Below are positions 8,393 to 16,704 of a stretch of 57,228 nucleotides of DNA, one piece after another. Numbering within the stretch: the stretch's first letter is position 1; each line of letters opens with the position of its first letter. Where the stretch lies: positions 1 to 57,228 of the forward strand of contig JAEZVF010000111.1 in the NCBI GenBank assembly GCA_023443225.1, read 5' to 3'. This DNA is from Bacillota bacterium (GTDB lineage Bacteria; Bacillota; Clostridia; Lachnospirales; Lachnospiraceae). A model generated the notes under the pieces. That model had not been told where the DNA came from and ran no database searches. It saw only the letters and a program-made list of their open reading frames with translations. The position numbers were made by a program, and so were the translations under genes.

Positions 8393-8487
8393 ATAAGTAC
8401 CATTAGCCTTTCTGGCCCACAAAAAATTGATGAAATTATACACGCACTTACTGTGAGCCAGATAAGGCGTGAATGGTACGGTACTCC

Positions 8488-9993
8488 TTATTCGCCAGCG
8501 TGCATAACACCTAATATATCAAGCTCTTTTTGACTTAGTCCTATTCCTCTTAGCATTAAACGATTGCCCTTCAAACTCTCAATTGCATTGATTCCCATAC
8601 CACCGAGCATTTCTTTTATCTCATGATCCCAAGCATGAACTAGATTTACCAAACGCTTGTATCCAATATCAGGATTTAATCTCTTAACAAGATCAGGTCT
8701 TTGAGTTGCTATACCCCAGTTGCATTTTCCACCATGACAAGATCTACATACATGACAACCCAATGCAATTAATGCTGATGTTGCAATATATACTGCATCT
8801 GCTCCTAGTGCAATTGCTTTTACTATATCTGCACTATTTCTAATACTACCAGCTATTACTAATGATATATTATTTCTTATACCCTCATCTCTAAGTCTTT
8901 GGTCAACAGCTGCCAGAGCAAGTTCTATTGGAATACCAACATTATCCCTAATTCTGGTTGGAGCTGCTCCAGTTCCACCTCTATAACCATCTATTGCAAT
9001 GATATCAGCTCCTGAGCGAGCAATACCTGAAGCTATGGCTGCAACATTATGAACAGCAGCTATCTTAACAATAACAGGCTTAGTATACGCTGTTGCTTCT
9101 TTTAATGAAAAAATAAGCTGTCTTAAGTCTTCAATTGAATAAATATCATGATGTGGTGCTGGCGAAATTGCATCACTGCCAATAGGTATCATTCTAGTTT
9201 TTGAAACATCTTCTCCAACTTTCGCACCTGGCAAATGTCCACCAATACCCGGTTTTGCTCCTTGACCCATCTTTATCTCAATAGCAGCTCCTGCACTAAG
9301 ATACCCAACATGAACTCCAAATCTTCCTGATGCAACCTGTACAATTGTGTTTTTGCCATATTGATAGAAGTCTTCATTTAATCCACCTTCACCTGTGTTA
9401 TAGCAAGTTCCCAGTTCTTCAGCTGCTCTAGCTAAGCTCTCATGTGCATTTCTACTTATAGAACCATAGGACATAGCCGAAAACATAATTGGCACATTAA
9501 GTTTTAGTTGTGGTGACAGTTTAGTCTTCAAATTACCAGCTTGGTCAAATTCCAACTTTTCAGGTTTCGCTCCCAATTGAACTCTTGTTTCCATCGGTTC
9601 TCTTAAAGGATCTATAGATGGGTTTGTAACCTGACTTGCATTTATAAGTAGTTTATCCCAATAAATTGGATATGGTACTGGATTACCCATCGATGACAGA
9701 AGTACTCCGCCTGAGTCTGCTTGTTTGTATATTTCTGTTATAGTACGATTAGTCCAGTTTGCATTTTCTTTAAATTCATTCTTAAATTTTGTTATACTAA
9801 GTGCACGCGTTGGACAAAGAGAAACACATCTTTGACAATCCACACATTTACTGTCATCACATACCATTACATCTAGTTCTTCATCGTAGCTGTGTACTTC
9901 ATTTGCACACTGACGCATACATACCTTACATTTAATACATTTCTTTTGATCTCTATTAACCTCATACTGAGGTGCATATAAATTAATACCCAT
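8488..9993 (-). CDS. Glutamate synthase FMN/iron-sulphur core (archaeal-type domain 2)
   Basis: 501 residues. The N-terminal 60 residues hold two ferredoxin-type cysteine groups (CIKCKVCMRQC and CVDCQRCVSLCP). The rest is the FMN-binding TIM barrel that reductively transfers ammonia to 2-oxoglutarate. Landmarks are MFSAMSYGSISRNAHESLARAAEELG, NTGEGG, GQGAKPGIGGHLPG, DGYRGGTGAAP and, for the 3Fe-4S site, CHVCRSCHGGKCNWG. It lacks the glutaminase and GXGXG domains of the large bacterial enzyme; these are encoded by flanking genes, as in archaea and some Clostridia. A GGGGGGAAGG ribosome site fixes the ATG. It is separated from the glutaminase gene by 124 nt with two hairpins. Confidence 0.92.
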   Translation of the reverse strand: MGINLYAPQYEVNRDQKKCIKCKVCMRQCANEVHSYDEELDVMVCDDSKCVDCQRCVSLCPTRALSITKFKNEFKENANWTNRTITEIYKQADSGGVLLSSMGNPVPYPIYWDKLLINASQVTNPSIDPLREPMETRVQLGAKPEKLEFDQAGNLKTKLSPQLKLNVPIMFSAMSYGSISRNAHESLARAAEELGTCYNTGEGGLNEDFYQYGKNTIVQVASGRFGVHVGYLSAGAAIEIKMGQGAKPGIGGHLPGAKVGEDVSKTRMIPIGSDAISPAPHHDIYSIEDLRQLIFSLKEATAYTKPVIVKIAAVHNVAAIASGIARSGADIIAIDGYRGGTGAAPTRIRDNVGIPIELALAAVDQRLRDEGIRNNISLVIAGSIRNSADIVKAIALGADAVYIATSALIALGCHVCRSCHGGKCNWGIATQRPDLVKRLNPDIGYKRLVNLVHAWDHEIKEMLGGMGINAIESLKGNRLMLRGIGLSQKELDILGVMHAGE

Positions 9994-10023
9994 TAAACCT
10001 TCCCCCCCTGATAAAGAAGACTT

Positions 10024-10116
10024 AGTTCAGATGTAGTTTTCTGAACTTAGTCGCACTTATTTCGAAACTTGGCGGCACTTATCTCCTGCTTTTTGGAGCG
10101 GGAGATTAGTAACGCC
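10024..10116 (-). promoter_or_regulatory. Two intercistronic hairpins inside the glutamate synthase operon
   Basis: AGTTCAG (10024-10030) pairs with CTGAACT (10041-10047). A longer stem pairs ATCTCCTGCT (10081-10090) with AGCGGGAGAT (10097-10106) and extends to GGCG (10071-10074) with CGCC (10113-10116). No T-run follows on either strand, so these are more likely mRNA processing or stability elements than terminators. Confidence 0.4.
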
Positions 10117-10117
10117 G

Positions 10118-11200
10118 TTAAGATAAAGTTGCAATTACTGGCTCTCCACCTTTTGGGCTCCATATCCTATCTACTTCTGGATATATAACCCTAATAGCAC
10201 TTTCCTCACTAGCTACCATAACAATATCATCTATCTCTGCCGCAACCATTGAACGAAGTTTTAATCTATCATTTAATGCCATCATCCCACCTTCATATCC
10301 CAAAATTATTGAGAAAGGTCCGGTTATAAGTAAACTAGCATATACATTTCTAATAGTAGTAAACTTCTTTTTCATATCTTCAGGCATTTTATCTATCTCA
10401 GACCAGAAAGGAGCTGCTATTATAGATGCGCAATCCTTTAGAGAAATACCTTGCCTTCTATTAAGGTAGTCAAATATATAAGTTATTACCTCGGTATCAG
10501 TAAGTAGCGAACACTTGTAGCCAAACATCTCCATAAATCGTCTATTTGCATCATATGAAGATATTTCACCATTGTGTACTATTGTATAGTCAAGTAGAGA
10601 AAACGGATGTGCTCCACCCCACCATCCTGGTGTATTTGTTGGGTATCTCCCATGAGCTGTCCAAGAATATCCTGAATAGTCTTCAAGTTTATAAAATTCG
10701 CCAACATCCTCAGGGAAGCCTACGGCCTTAAATACTCCCATGTTCTTACCACTTGAGAATACATATGCACCCTCAATTTTTGTATTTATTTTAAATACAC
10801 ATCTTGACACATATTCTTTTTCATCAAGCTGACTTTCTTCTAGCTTTCCGTGTAACGGTGCTATAAAGTATCTCCATATAAGAGGCGCATCTACAATCCT
10901 AGGATGCTTTCTGGTAGGAATCCTACTAAGATTGATGACATCAAAGTGCCTATTTATAAATATCTCTGCATTTTCCCTTGCTTCATTACTATCAAAGAAA
11001 ACATGGAATGCATAGAGTTCTTTATATTCAGGGTAAATACCATATCCAGCAAAACCTCCACCCAAACCATTTGAGCGATCATGCATAACGGATATTGATT
11101 TAATTATGTTTTCTCCAGAGATACGTTTTCCTTCTTTACTAAATATTCCGGAAATAGCGCATCCTGATGGTATCCTTACTTGACCTTCCTTCAATAACAT
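10118..11200 (-). CDS. Glutamate synthase glutaminase subunit (class II amidotransferase)
   Basis: About 360 residues. A class II glutamine amidotransferase domain that releases ammonia from glutamine for the synthase core. After processing, the catalytic Cys would come from the segment starting PSGCAISGIF, near residue 14 of the chosen protein. Further family motifs are GLGGGFAGYGIYPEY, the substrate loop WTAHGRYPTNTPGWWGGAHPF, VHNGEISSYDANR and LLTDTEVITYI. This is the stand-alone domain-1 form of glutamate synthase. The start is placed at the ATG at 11200, preceded by AGGAAGTG; an upstream TTG (11245) adds a hydrophobic run without a ribosome site. It is first in the operon, behind promoter 11438-11466 and the ANTAR attenuator. 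Confidence 0.87.
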   Translation of the reverse strand: MLLKEGQVRIPSGCAISGIFSKEGKRISGENIIKSISVMHDRSNGLGGGFAGYGIYPEYKELYAFHVFFDSNEARENAEIFINRHFDVINLSRIPTRKHPRIVDAPLIWRYFIAPLHGKLEESQLDEKEYVSRCVFKINTKIEGAYVFSSGKNMGVFKAVGFPEDVGEFYKLEDYSGYSWTAHGRYPTNTPGWWGGAHPFSLLDYTIVHNGEISSYDANRRFMEMFGYKCSLLTDTEVITYIFDYLNRRQGISLKDCASIIAAPFWSEIDKMPEDMKKKFTTIRNVYASLLITGPFSIILGYEGGMMALNDRLKLRSMVAAEIDDIVMVASEESAIRVIYPEVDRIWSPKGGEPVIATLS

Positions 11201-11290
11201 AACGTACACTTCCTTTACTATAAAATTTAAAATAAATATGAACAATTTTTTATTACAATTTTCACTACAATTTTTACTAAAATTTAAATT

Positions 11291-11374
11291 AAAAAAAGCG
11301 CACTCAGAGATCCCTAAAAAGGATCTTTGAGAACGCCATTGTTCTTTACTTATTTACTTATACACTTAAATAAA
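11291..11374 (-). promoter_or_regulatory. Paired ANTAR hairpins plus terminator in the glutamate synthase leader
   Basis: This is the clearest ANTAR target in the window. On the minus strand P1 (11374-11353) has stem TTATTTA/TAAGTAA and loop AGTGTA. P2 (11345-11330) has stem AGAAC/GTTCT and loop AATGGC. Both hexaloops carry A1 and G4. The 3' arm of P2 runs into the 5' arm of a terminator (CTCAAAGATCC with GGGATCTCTGAG, then TGCGCTTTTTTT, 11331-11291). Stabilising P1/P2 by the ANTAR protein would prevent termination and turn on the operon. Confidence 0.75.
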
Positions 11375-11437
11375 ATAAAAGTTAAAAAACTCGTATATAT
11401 TTAGTGGTTAATGGTAATACTATACTCTTCAATTCAT

Positions 11438-11466
11438 ATTCTACTAGCAAATTAGTTATTCGTCAA
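11438..11466 (-). promoter_or_regulatory. Promoter of the glutamate synthase operon
   Basis: On the minus strand TTGACG (11466-11461), a 17-nt spacer and TAGAAT (11443-11438). The predicted transcript starts near 11431 and runs through the P1/P2 ANTAR hairpins before the first gene at 11200. Confidence 0.65.
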
Positions 11467-11598
11467 GAGTTATTTTGCAAGTTTAATTTTTAAATCCTGC
11501 ATTTTCTTAGAACATTCTAATTGTACTCATAATCGTACATCTACAGCTGTAGCTATTTGACGAGAGAATAAGCTACAAAAATAGTTTTACAAAAAGTA

Positions 11599-11627
11599 TT
11601 GATTTTTTGCAAGATGTGTATTATAAT
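11599..11627 (+). promoter_or_regulatory. Promoter upstream of the gatCAB-aspS leader
   Basis: TTGATT (11599-11604), a spacer of exactly 17 and a perfect TATAAT (11622-11627). The transcript would start near 11634 and meet the ANTAR-type hairpin and terminator at once. Confidence 0.65.
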
Positions 11628-11645
11628 AAATCTAAATTAAAGATT

Positions 11646-11703
11646 TGCAGCAAAGGCGCTGTATCAACAAACATTATATATGTTTGCTTGGTGCAGCTTT
11701 TTT
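11646..11703 (+). promoter_or_regulatory. ANTAR-type hairpin overlapping a terminator, gatC side
   Basis: The hairpin TGCAGC/GCTGTA (11646-11663) has the hexaloop AAAGGC with A1 and G4. Its 3' arm GCTGT begins the 5' arm of a terminator, 11658-11673 pairing with 11681-11697 and followed by TTTTTT. The architecture is the same as for the amtB, glutamate synthase and glnN leaders. The upstream P1 partner is degenerate or absent. The nearest downstream gene on this strand is gatC. Confidence 0.65.
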
Positions 11704-11722
11704 AGTTAAACAAGTTAGTATT

Positions 11723-11731
11723 TGGTATAAT
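11723..11731 (+). promoter_or_regulatory. Extended -10 promoter after the gatC-side terminator
   Basis: TGGTATAAT reads as a TGn extended -10 with a consensus hexamer, 20 nt beyond the terminator. It would start transcription near 11738, bypass the ANTAR attenuator and still include the large structured RNA. Confidence 0.4.
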
Positions 11732-11780
11732 AAGTAAAGAATTTTAATTTATATGAATGTTTTGATTTAAATTCTTATTC

Positions 11781-12023
11781 AGCTTTCCCAGTTGTAAAGT
11801 ATATAGAGTACAATCTATATTAATGGGGAAGCTTGATTAAAAATAATTGCATGTAGTAGTTGGTGAAGCGTAAGTGTTTTTGCCGTAAAACCTACACGAT
11901 GTAGGTTTTAGCATCAACCCGAGACAGGAAGTCGAGTTTGTGCGACGGCAAAGGCACTTACGATGAACCTTACTAATACAATCAATTATTTTGGAAGCAA
12001 TACCATTAATATAGATTGTACTC
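11781..12023 (+). ncRNA. Large structured RNA element in front of gatCAB-aspS, class unknown
   Basis: A perfect 21-base inverted repeat (11806-11826 with 12003-12023) closes a 218-nt element. Inside, the arms keep pairing with internal loops up to CGTAAGTG/CACTTACG. The tip is a three-way junction: a TTGCCGT/ACGGCAA stem, one hairpin AAAACCTAC/GTAGGTTTT and a second imperfect hairpin around a GACAGGAAG loop. The 5' repeat can instead join a local hairpin: AGCTTTCCCA (11781-11790) with TGGGGAAGCT (11824-11833), enclosing TATAGA/TCTATA. Two exclusive folds suggest a switch. No T-box sequence is present. Alternatives are an independent small RNA or a palindromic mobile element. Confidence 0.55.
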
Positions 12024-12078
12024 GAGAAATACCTTTCTACTGGAAAAGTTTAAACAAAAAATTATAACGGAGGTTAAC

Positions 12079-12372
12079 ATGACAAATTCTAATTCGAATG
12101 ATTACATTAAATATATAGCTAGTCTTGCAAAGCTATCACTTAATGATGATGAGATGCAGTCTCTTGCAAATGATATGCAAGACATCATTGGGCTAATGGA
12201 TGCTATTAAAGATATCGACACTACTAATATAGATGCAACTGAGCATATTTCACGTGTCACTAATAATTTGAGAGAGGATAAATCAGGTAATCCCTCTGAT
12301 GCTGATAAAATTTTGTCCAATTCTAAACATACAATAGATAATTGTTTTGCTATACCAAAAATGATTGAATAA
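12079..12372 (+). CDS. gatC: Asp/Glu-tRNA amidotransferase subunit C
   Basis: About 97 residues. The small GatC subunit wraps around GatA and stabilises the GatCAB complex, which converts Asp-tRNA(Asn) or Glu-tRNA(Gln) to the amide form. The typical N-terminal half (YIKYIASLAKLSLNDDEMQSL, with MDAIKDIDTTNI later) and a C-terminal REDK segment are visible. The ATG at 12079 has GGAGGTTAAC directly upstream. A TTG-initiated frame from 12016 would run through the inverted repeat and is rejected. It is first of gatC-gatA-gatB-aspS with 10 nt to gatA, so it is probably coexpressed from the structured leader. Confidence 0.92.
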   Translation: MTNSNSNDYIKYIASLAKLSLNDDEMQSLANDMQDIIGLMDAIKDIDTTNIDATEHISRVTNNLREDKSGNPSDADKILSNSKHTIDNCFAIPKMIE

Positions 12373-12382
12373 GGAGGTTCTC

Positions 12383-13843
12383 ATGGATATTACGAAATTA
12401 ACTATCAAAAAAGCCAGAAATCTTCTTGACACTAAACAAATTAGTGCCGTAGAACTTTCTAATATATATATAGATAGAATTAAAAACTTAGACAGTAAAA
12501 CCGATGCTTACCTTTCTGTTTGTGAAGAAAAAGCTATGGCACAAGCACAGGAAGCGCAGAAATTGATTGATAGTGGAAAAAGCTCAATGCTAACTGGAAT
12601 TCCACTTAGTATAAAAGATAATATTTGCATTGAAGGAACCAAGACTACCTGCGCTTCAAAAATGCTTGAGGATTTTGTAGCTCCTTATACTGCAACCTCA
12701 GTAAATAAGCTTCTTGATGATAATGCAGTTATTCTTGGAAAAACAAATTTGGATGAGTTTGCAATGGGTGGTTCAACTGAAAACTCCGCTTTTAAGCCAA
12801 CTAAAAATCCTTTTGACTTGACAAGAGTCCCAGGTGGTTCATCTGGAGGTTCTGCTGCTTCAGTGTCAGCGTCACTTGCTCTTGGTTCACTAGGTTCAGA
12901 TACTGGTGGTTCTGTAAGACAGCCTGCTGCTTTTTGTGGTGTTGTTGGCATGAAGCCTACATACGGGCTTGTTTCAAGATATGGTTTAGTAGCTTTTGCT
13001 TCCTCCTTTGATCAAATTGGTCCAATAGCAAAAACAGTTGAGGATTGTGCAATTATATTAGATAGCATAAGCGGTCACGATACAAAAGATGGCACTTCTC
13101 TGAATTACAAGAGTTCTTCTTCATATAGTTCCTCTGTTATTGGTGATATTAAAGGCTTTAAAATCGGTTTACCAAAAGAGTACCTGCCAGAAGGTTTAAA
13201 TAGTGAAGTAAGGGCTTCCTTATATAAGTCAATAGATACTTTAGAAAAGTTAGGTGCAAAGGTTGAAGAGTTTTCAATGCCTAGTTTAAAACATGCTATA
13301 CAAGCATATTACTTAATGTCTTCAGCTGAAGCTAGTTCAAATCTATCAAGATATGATGGTGTGAAATATGGCTACAGAGCTGATAAATGTAAGTCCTATC
13401 AAGAATTAATAGGTAAGTCTAGAGCTGAGGGCTTTGGAAGAGAAGTTAAGAGAAGAATATTACTCGGAACCTATGCTCTCGCATCTGGGTATTATGATGA
13501 TTACTACAAGAAAGCACTTAAGCTTAGAACTTTGATAAGCCAAGGTTTTGAGCAAGCTTTTACTAAATATGATATAGTGTTGCATCCTACAACTCCTGAA
13601 ACAGCTTTTAAGCTAGGTCAGAATACAGATAATCCATTAACCATGTATCTCGCAGATATTTACACTGTTGCTGTAAATATCGCAGGACTTCCATCAATAT
13701 CCATCCCATGTGGTTACGATTTAAATGGGCTGCCAATAGGTCTTTCATTTACTGGTAAGTCACTTGGAGAAAGAGAAATATTTAGAGCAGCTGCAAACTT
13801 CGAGGCCGATTTTGCCGATGAGTTCAGAGTTCCTGCAATATGA
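12383..13843 (+). CDS. gatA: Asp/Glu-tRNA amidotransferase subunit A
   Basis: About 486 residues of the amidase signature family. GatA hydrolyses glutamine and channels the ammonia to GatB. The catalytic Ser-cisSer-Lys triad is visible: Lys in IPLSIKDNICIEG near residue 75, and the two serines in the GGSSGGSAASVSASLALGS and GSDTGGSVRQPAAFCG segments near 150-180. AAGGAGG precedes the ATG at 12383, just after the gatC stop. An inverted repeat (AAGTCAATTA/TAATTGACTT) lies in the short gap before gatB. Confidence 0.96.
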   Translation: MDITKLTIKKARNLLDTKQISAVELSNIYIDRIKNLDSKTDAYLSVCEEKAMAQAQEAQKLIDSGKSSMLTGIPLSIKDNICIEGTKTTCASKMLEDFVAPYTATSVNKLLDDNAVILGKTNLDEFAMGGSTENSAFKPTKNPFDLTRVPGGSSGGSAASVSASLALGSLGSDTGGSVRQPAAFCGVVGMKPTYGLVSRYGLVAFASSFDQIGPIAKTVEDCAIILDSISGHDTKDGTSLNYKSSSSYSSSVIGDIKGFKIGLPKEYLPEGLNSEVRASLYKSIDTLEKLGAKVEEFSMPSLKHAIQAYYLMSSAEASSNLSRYDGVKYGYRADKCKSYQELIGKSRAEGFGREVKRRILLGTYALASGYYDDYYKKALKLRTLISQGFEQAFTKYDIVLHPTTPETAFKLGQNTDNPLTMYLADIYTVAVNIAGLPSISIPCGYDLNGLPIGLSFTGKSLGEREIFRAAANFEADFADEFRVPAI

Positions 13844-13899
13844 AAAAAGTCAATTATTGCAGGCTTTTACCGTAATTGACTTATGAAAGGAGTACAATA

Positions 13900-15351
13900 A
13901 TGAAATATATTCCAACTATAGGATTAGAAATCCATTGCGAGTTATCTACAAATTCAAAAATATTTTGCGACTGCCCAGTTAGTTTTGGTGGCGAACCAAA
14001 TACAAGATGTTGCCCTGTTTGTACAGGATTGCCCGGAACATTGCCTGTACTTAATAAAACAGCAGTAGAATACACTGTTAAGGCAGGTTTAGTGCTCAAT
14101 TGCGAGATAAATAGTTTTTCAAAGCTAGATAGAAAAAATTATTTTTATCCTGATTTGCCTAAAGCATATCAAATATCACAATTTGATTTGCCTATTTGTA
14201 AAGATGGTGGACTTACAATAAATACATCTGAGGGTGAAAAATTTATAAGAATTGAAAGAATTCATCTAGAAGAAGATGCTGGTAAACTCTTGCATGACGG
14301 TTTTGATAAATATAGCCTTGCAGACTATAACAGATGCGGGGTTCCACTTATAGAAATTGTTACAAAACCAGATTTATCTTCCTCCGAAGAGGCAAAGGAA
14401 TTTTTTGAAAAGGTTAGATCAATGATCCTTTACTCTGGAATATCTGATTGTCGTATGGAAGAGGGCTCAATGAGAGCTGATGTTAATGTTTCCATAAGGC
14501 CTTTTGGAACAGATGAGCTAGGTACAAGAACAGAAATGAAAAATATAAACTCAATAAAGGCCATTTCTAGAGCTATTGATTATGAAATTCAAAGACAATC
14601 AGAACAGCTTGATGAAGACAAAAGAATCATCCAAGAAACCAGACGTTGGGATGACAACAAGGGTGAAAGTAAGCCCCTCCGAAGTAAAGAGGATGCTCAT
14701 GATTATAGATACTTTCCTGAGCCAGACATAGTTCCTGTTTCCTTTACGAAAGAAGATATCGAAGCCCTGAGAAATTCATTGCCAGAGCTTCCCAATAAAA
14801 GATTTGAAAAGTATACAACTGTCTTTGGTCTTAGTGAAACAGATGCCAATCTACTTCTTACCTCAGTTAGCCTTTCAGATTTCTTTGAGAGTGCAGCTGC
14901 AGAATGTGGAAATGCTAAGTCAGCTTCCAATTTTATAATTGGTGAGGTTTTAAGGAAACTAAATGACAATGGCTTATCATCAGATGATATTCCTTTTGGT
15001 GGAGCTGTTCTAGGCCGTTTGATTAAGATGATGGAAAATGAAGAAGTAACTGCTAATAACGCAAAAAAGGTATTGTCTAATATGTTTAGCAGTGGGAAAA
15101 CACCTGAGGCTATCGTAACTGAAAATGGATATAAAGTAATAAATGATTCTAGTGAAGTTGAAAAAACTGTTAGAGAAATATTATCAAATAATGAGAAGGC
15201 AGTTTTAGAATTTATAGACGGTAAAGAAAAAACTTTTGGTTTCTTGATGGGCCAGTGCTCAAAAGCCTTAGCTGGAAGAGGAAATCCCAAAGTAATGCAA
15301 GAGATACTTAGAAATGAGCTTAACAAGCGAAAGGAGGCCTGTAATATATGA
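13900..15351 (+). CDS. gatB: Asp/Glu-tRNA amidotransferase subunit B
   Basis: About 483 residues. GatB phosphorylates the misacylated tRNA and performs the amide transfer. Visible are the N-terminal IGLEIHCELSTNSKIFCDCP, the zinc-site cysteines around CDCPVSF and RCCPVC, HLEEDAGKLLHD, the MEEGSMRADVNVS motif and a C-terminal YqeY-like tail. The start at 13900 is set by AAAGGAG. The upstream TTG frame lies within the hairpin between gatA and gatB. The stop overlaps aspS by ATGA, so the two are coupled. Confidence 0.96.
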   Translation: MKYIPTIGLEIHCELSTNSKIFCDCPVSFGGEPNTRCCPVCTGLPGTLPVLNKTAVEYTVKAGLVLNCEINSFSKLDRKNYFYPDLPKAYQISQFDLPICKDGGLTINTSEGEKFIRIERIHLEEDAGKLLHDGFDKYSLADYNRCGVPLIEIVTKPDLSSSEEAKEFFEKVRSMILYSGISDCRMEEGSMRADVNVSIRPFGTDELGTRTEMKNINSIKAISRAIDYEIQRQSEQLDEDKRIIQETRRWDDNKGESKPLRSKEDAHDYRYFPEPDIVPVSFTKEDIEALRNSLPELPNKRFEKYTTVFGLSETDANLLLTSVSLSDFFESAAAECGNAKSASNFIIGEVLRKLNDNGLSSDDIPFGGAVLGRLIKMMENEEVTANNAKKVLSNMFSSGKTPEAIVTENGYKVINDSSEVEKTVREILSNNEKAVLEFIDGKEKTFGFLMGQCSKALAGRGNPKVMQEILRNELNKRKEACNI

Positions 15352-16661
15352 AATCTATTCAAAGTTCTGAATTAAAGTTATTTAGTCTTGAAAATATACA
15401 AGATGGCTCTGAAATGACTATTAATGGTTCTGTTTATAGAATCCGAAACATGGGCACCTTTGCCTTTATTATCCTTCGTACTAGTAGGTATTTAGTCCAG
15501 TGTGTTTTTGATCCAGAAAAATGCGATTTTGACTTAAGTATTCTGCAAGAAAACGATAGTATTGAAGCTAAAGGAATTATAAATATTGAAGAAAGAGCTA
15601 CAAATGGCTTTGAATTGAGGCTAAGCAGTATATCAATACTCTCCTCCCCTTTTGCTCAAATGCCAATAGTAATAAATAAAAAGAGTTTGAACATATCATT
15701 AGAAACTAATCTTGAGAACCGTCCCTTTGTTTTAAGAAACCATAAGCAAAGAGCAGTTTTCAAGCTTCAAGAGGGAATCGTTTCAGGTTTCAGAAACCAT
15801 ATGGTCGCTAATGGCTTTACAGAAATTCATTCTCCCAAAATTGTTAAAGCCGGTGCAGAAGGTGGTGCCAATATATTTAAGCTCGATTATTTTGGTGAAA
15901 AAGCCTTCTTGAATCAAAGCCCACAGTTCTATAAACAGACAATGGTTGGTGTATTTGATAGGGTTTTTGAAATAGCTCCTGTTTATAGAGCAGAAAAGCA
16001 TAATACATCTAGACATTTGAATGAATATATCGGTCTTGACTTTGAAATGGGATATATTAAAAGCATGTATGATGTTATGGCAATGGAAACAAGCATGTTG
16101 AAAGCAGTGATGAATGAACTTGAAGAAAATTATTCTCCAGAGTTAAGCTTACTAAATGTATCTTTGCCTGAAATTGATGTTATTCCAGCCTTTACCTTTA
16201 TAGAGGCCAAAGAAATACTAAAGAGTTTGGGACATAAAATTAAAAATTATTATGATTTCGAACCTGATGAAGAGATTGCTATAAGTGAATATGTTATGAA
16301 GGAATATAATAGTGAGTTCGTATTTATAAGTCACTTTCCCTCTTCTAAGCGTCCCTTCTATGTAATGGATGACAAGGATGACCCCGACTATGCACTTAGC
16401 TTTGACTTGTTTTTCAGGGGGTTAGAAATTACAACTGGTGGTCAGAGAATTCATGATTATTCTGACCAGGTTCAAAAAATGAAGGATAAGGGTTTAGACC
16501 CAGATGAATTTGAATCATATTTAATGATTCATAAGTATGGAATGCCACCTCATGGTGGACTTGGAATTGGTCTTGAGAGACTTTTGATGAGACTTCTAAA
16601 TCAACAAAATGTCAGAGAAGCATCATTATTTCCAAGAGATATGACTAGGCTTGCTCCATAA
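15348..16661 (+). CDS. aspS: Archaeal-type aspartyl-tRNA synthetase, likely nondiscriminating
   Basis: 437 residues, much shorter than the usual bacterial AspRS of nearly 600 because the bacterial GAD insertion is absent. An N-terminal OB fold (to about 105) is followed by a class II catalytic domain. Motif 2 is seen at FEIAPVYRAEKHNTSRHLNE and motif 3 at GLGIGLERLLMRLL. Archaeal-type enzymes of this kind in bacteria are often nondiscriminating, charging both tRNA(Asp) and tRNA(Asn). Linkage and ATGA overlap with gatCAB fit that exactly: the unit would make Asn-tRNA(Asn) using glutamine. A second, bacterial-type AspRS is likely elsewhere in the genome. Confidence 0.9.
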   Translation: MKSIQSSELKLFSLENIQDGSEMTINGSVYRIRNMGTFAFIILRTSRYLVQCVFDPEKCDFDLSILQENDSIEAKGIINIEERATNGFELRLSSISILSSPFAQMPIVINKKSLNISLETNLENRPFVLRNHKQRAVFKLQEGIVSGFRNHMVANGFTEIHSPKIVKAGAEGGANIFKLDYFGEKAFLNQSPQFYKQTMVGVFDRVFEIAPVYRAEKHNTSRHLNEYIGLDFEMGYIKSMYDVMAMETSMLKAVMNELEENYSPELSLLNVSLPEIDVIPAFTFIEAKEILKSLGHKIKNYYDFEPDEEIAISEYVMKEYNSEFVFISHFPSSKRPFYVMDDKDDPDYALSFDLFFRGLEITTGGQRIHDYSDQVQKMKDKGLDPDEFESYLMIHKYGMPPHGGLGIGLERLLMRLLNQQNVREASLFPRDMTRLAP

Positions 16662-16704
16662 GGTACAAAATTAAAACCAATTCGTGCTACATTAATACTT
16701 TTTT

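Noticed and set aside
11634..12078. T-box riboswitch upstream of gatC
   Set aside because: A T-box would be expected from known gatCAB/aspS operons, but the conserved antiterminator core (AGGGTGGNACCGCG-like) is absent on both strands, and the terminator here pairs with an ANTAR-type hairpin instead.
14703..15362. Long open frame of about 219 codons antisense to gatB
   Set aside because: It mirrors the codon pattern of gatB, has no ribosome site and no recognisable domain. Similar antisense frames occur across glnA, the glutamate synthase genes and cbiP.
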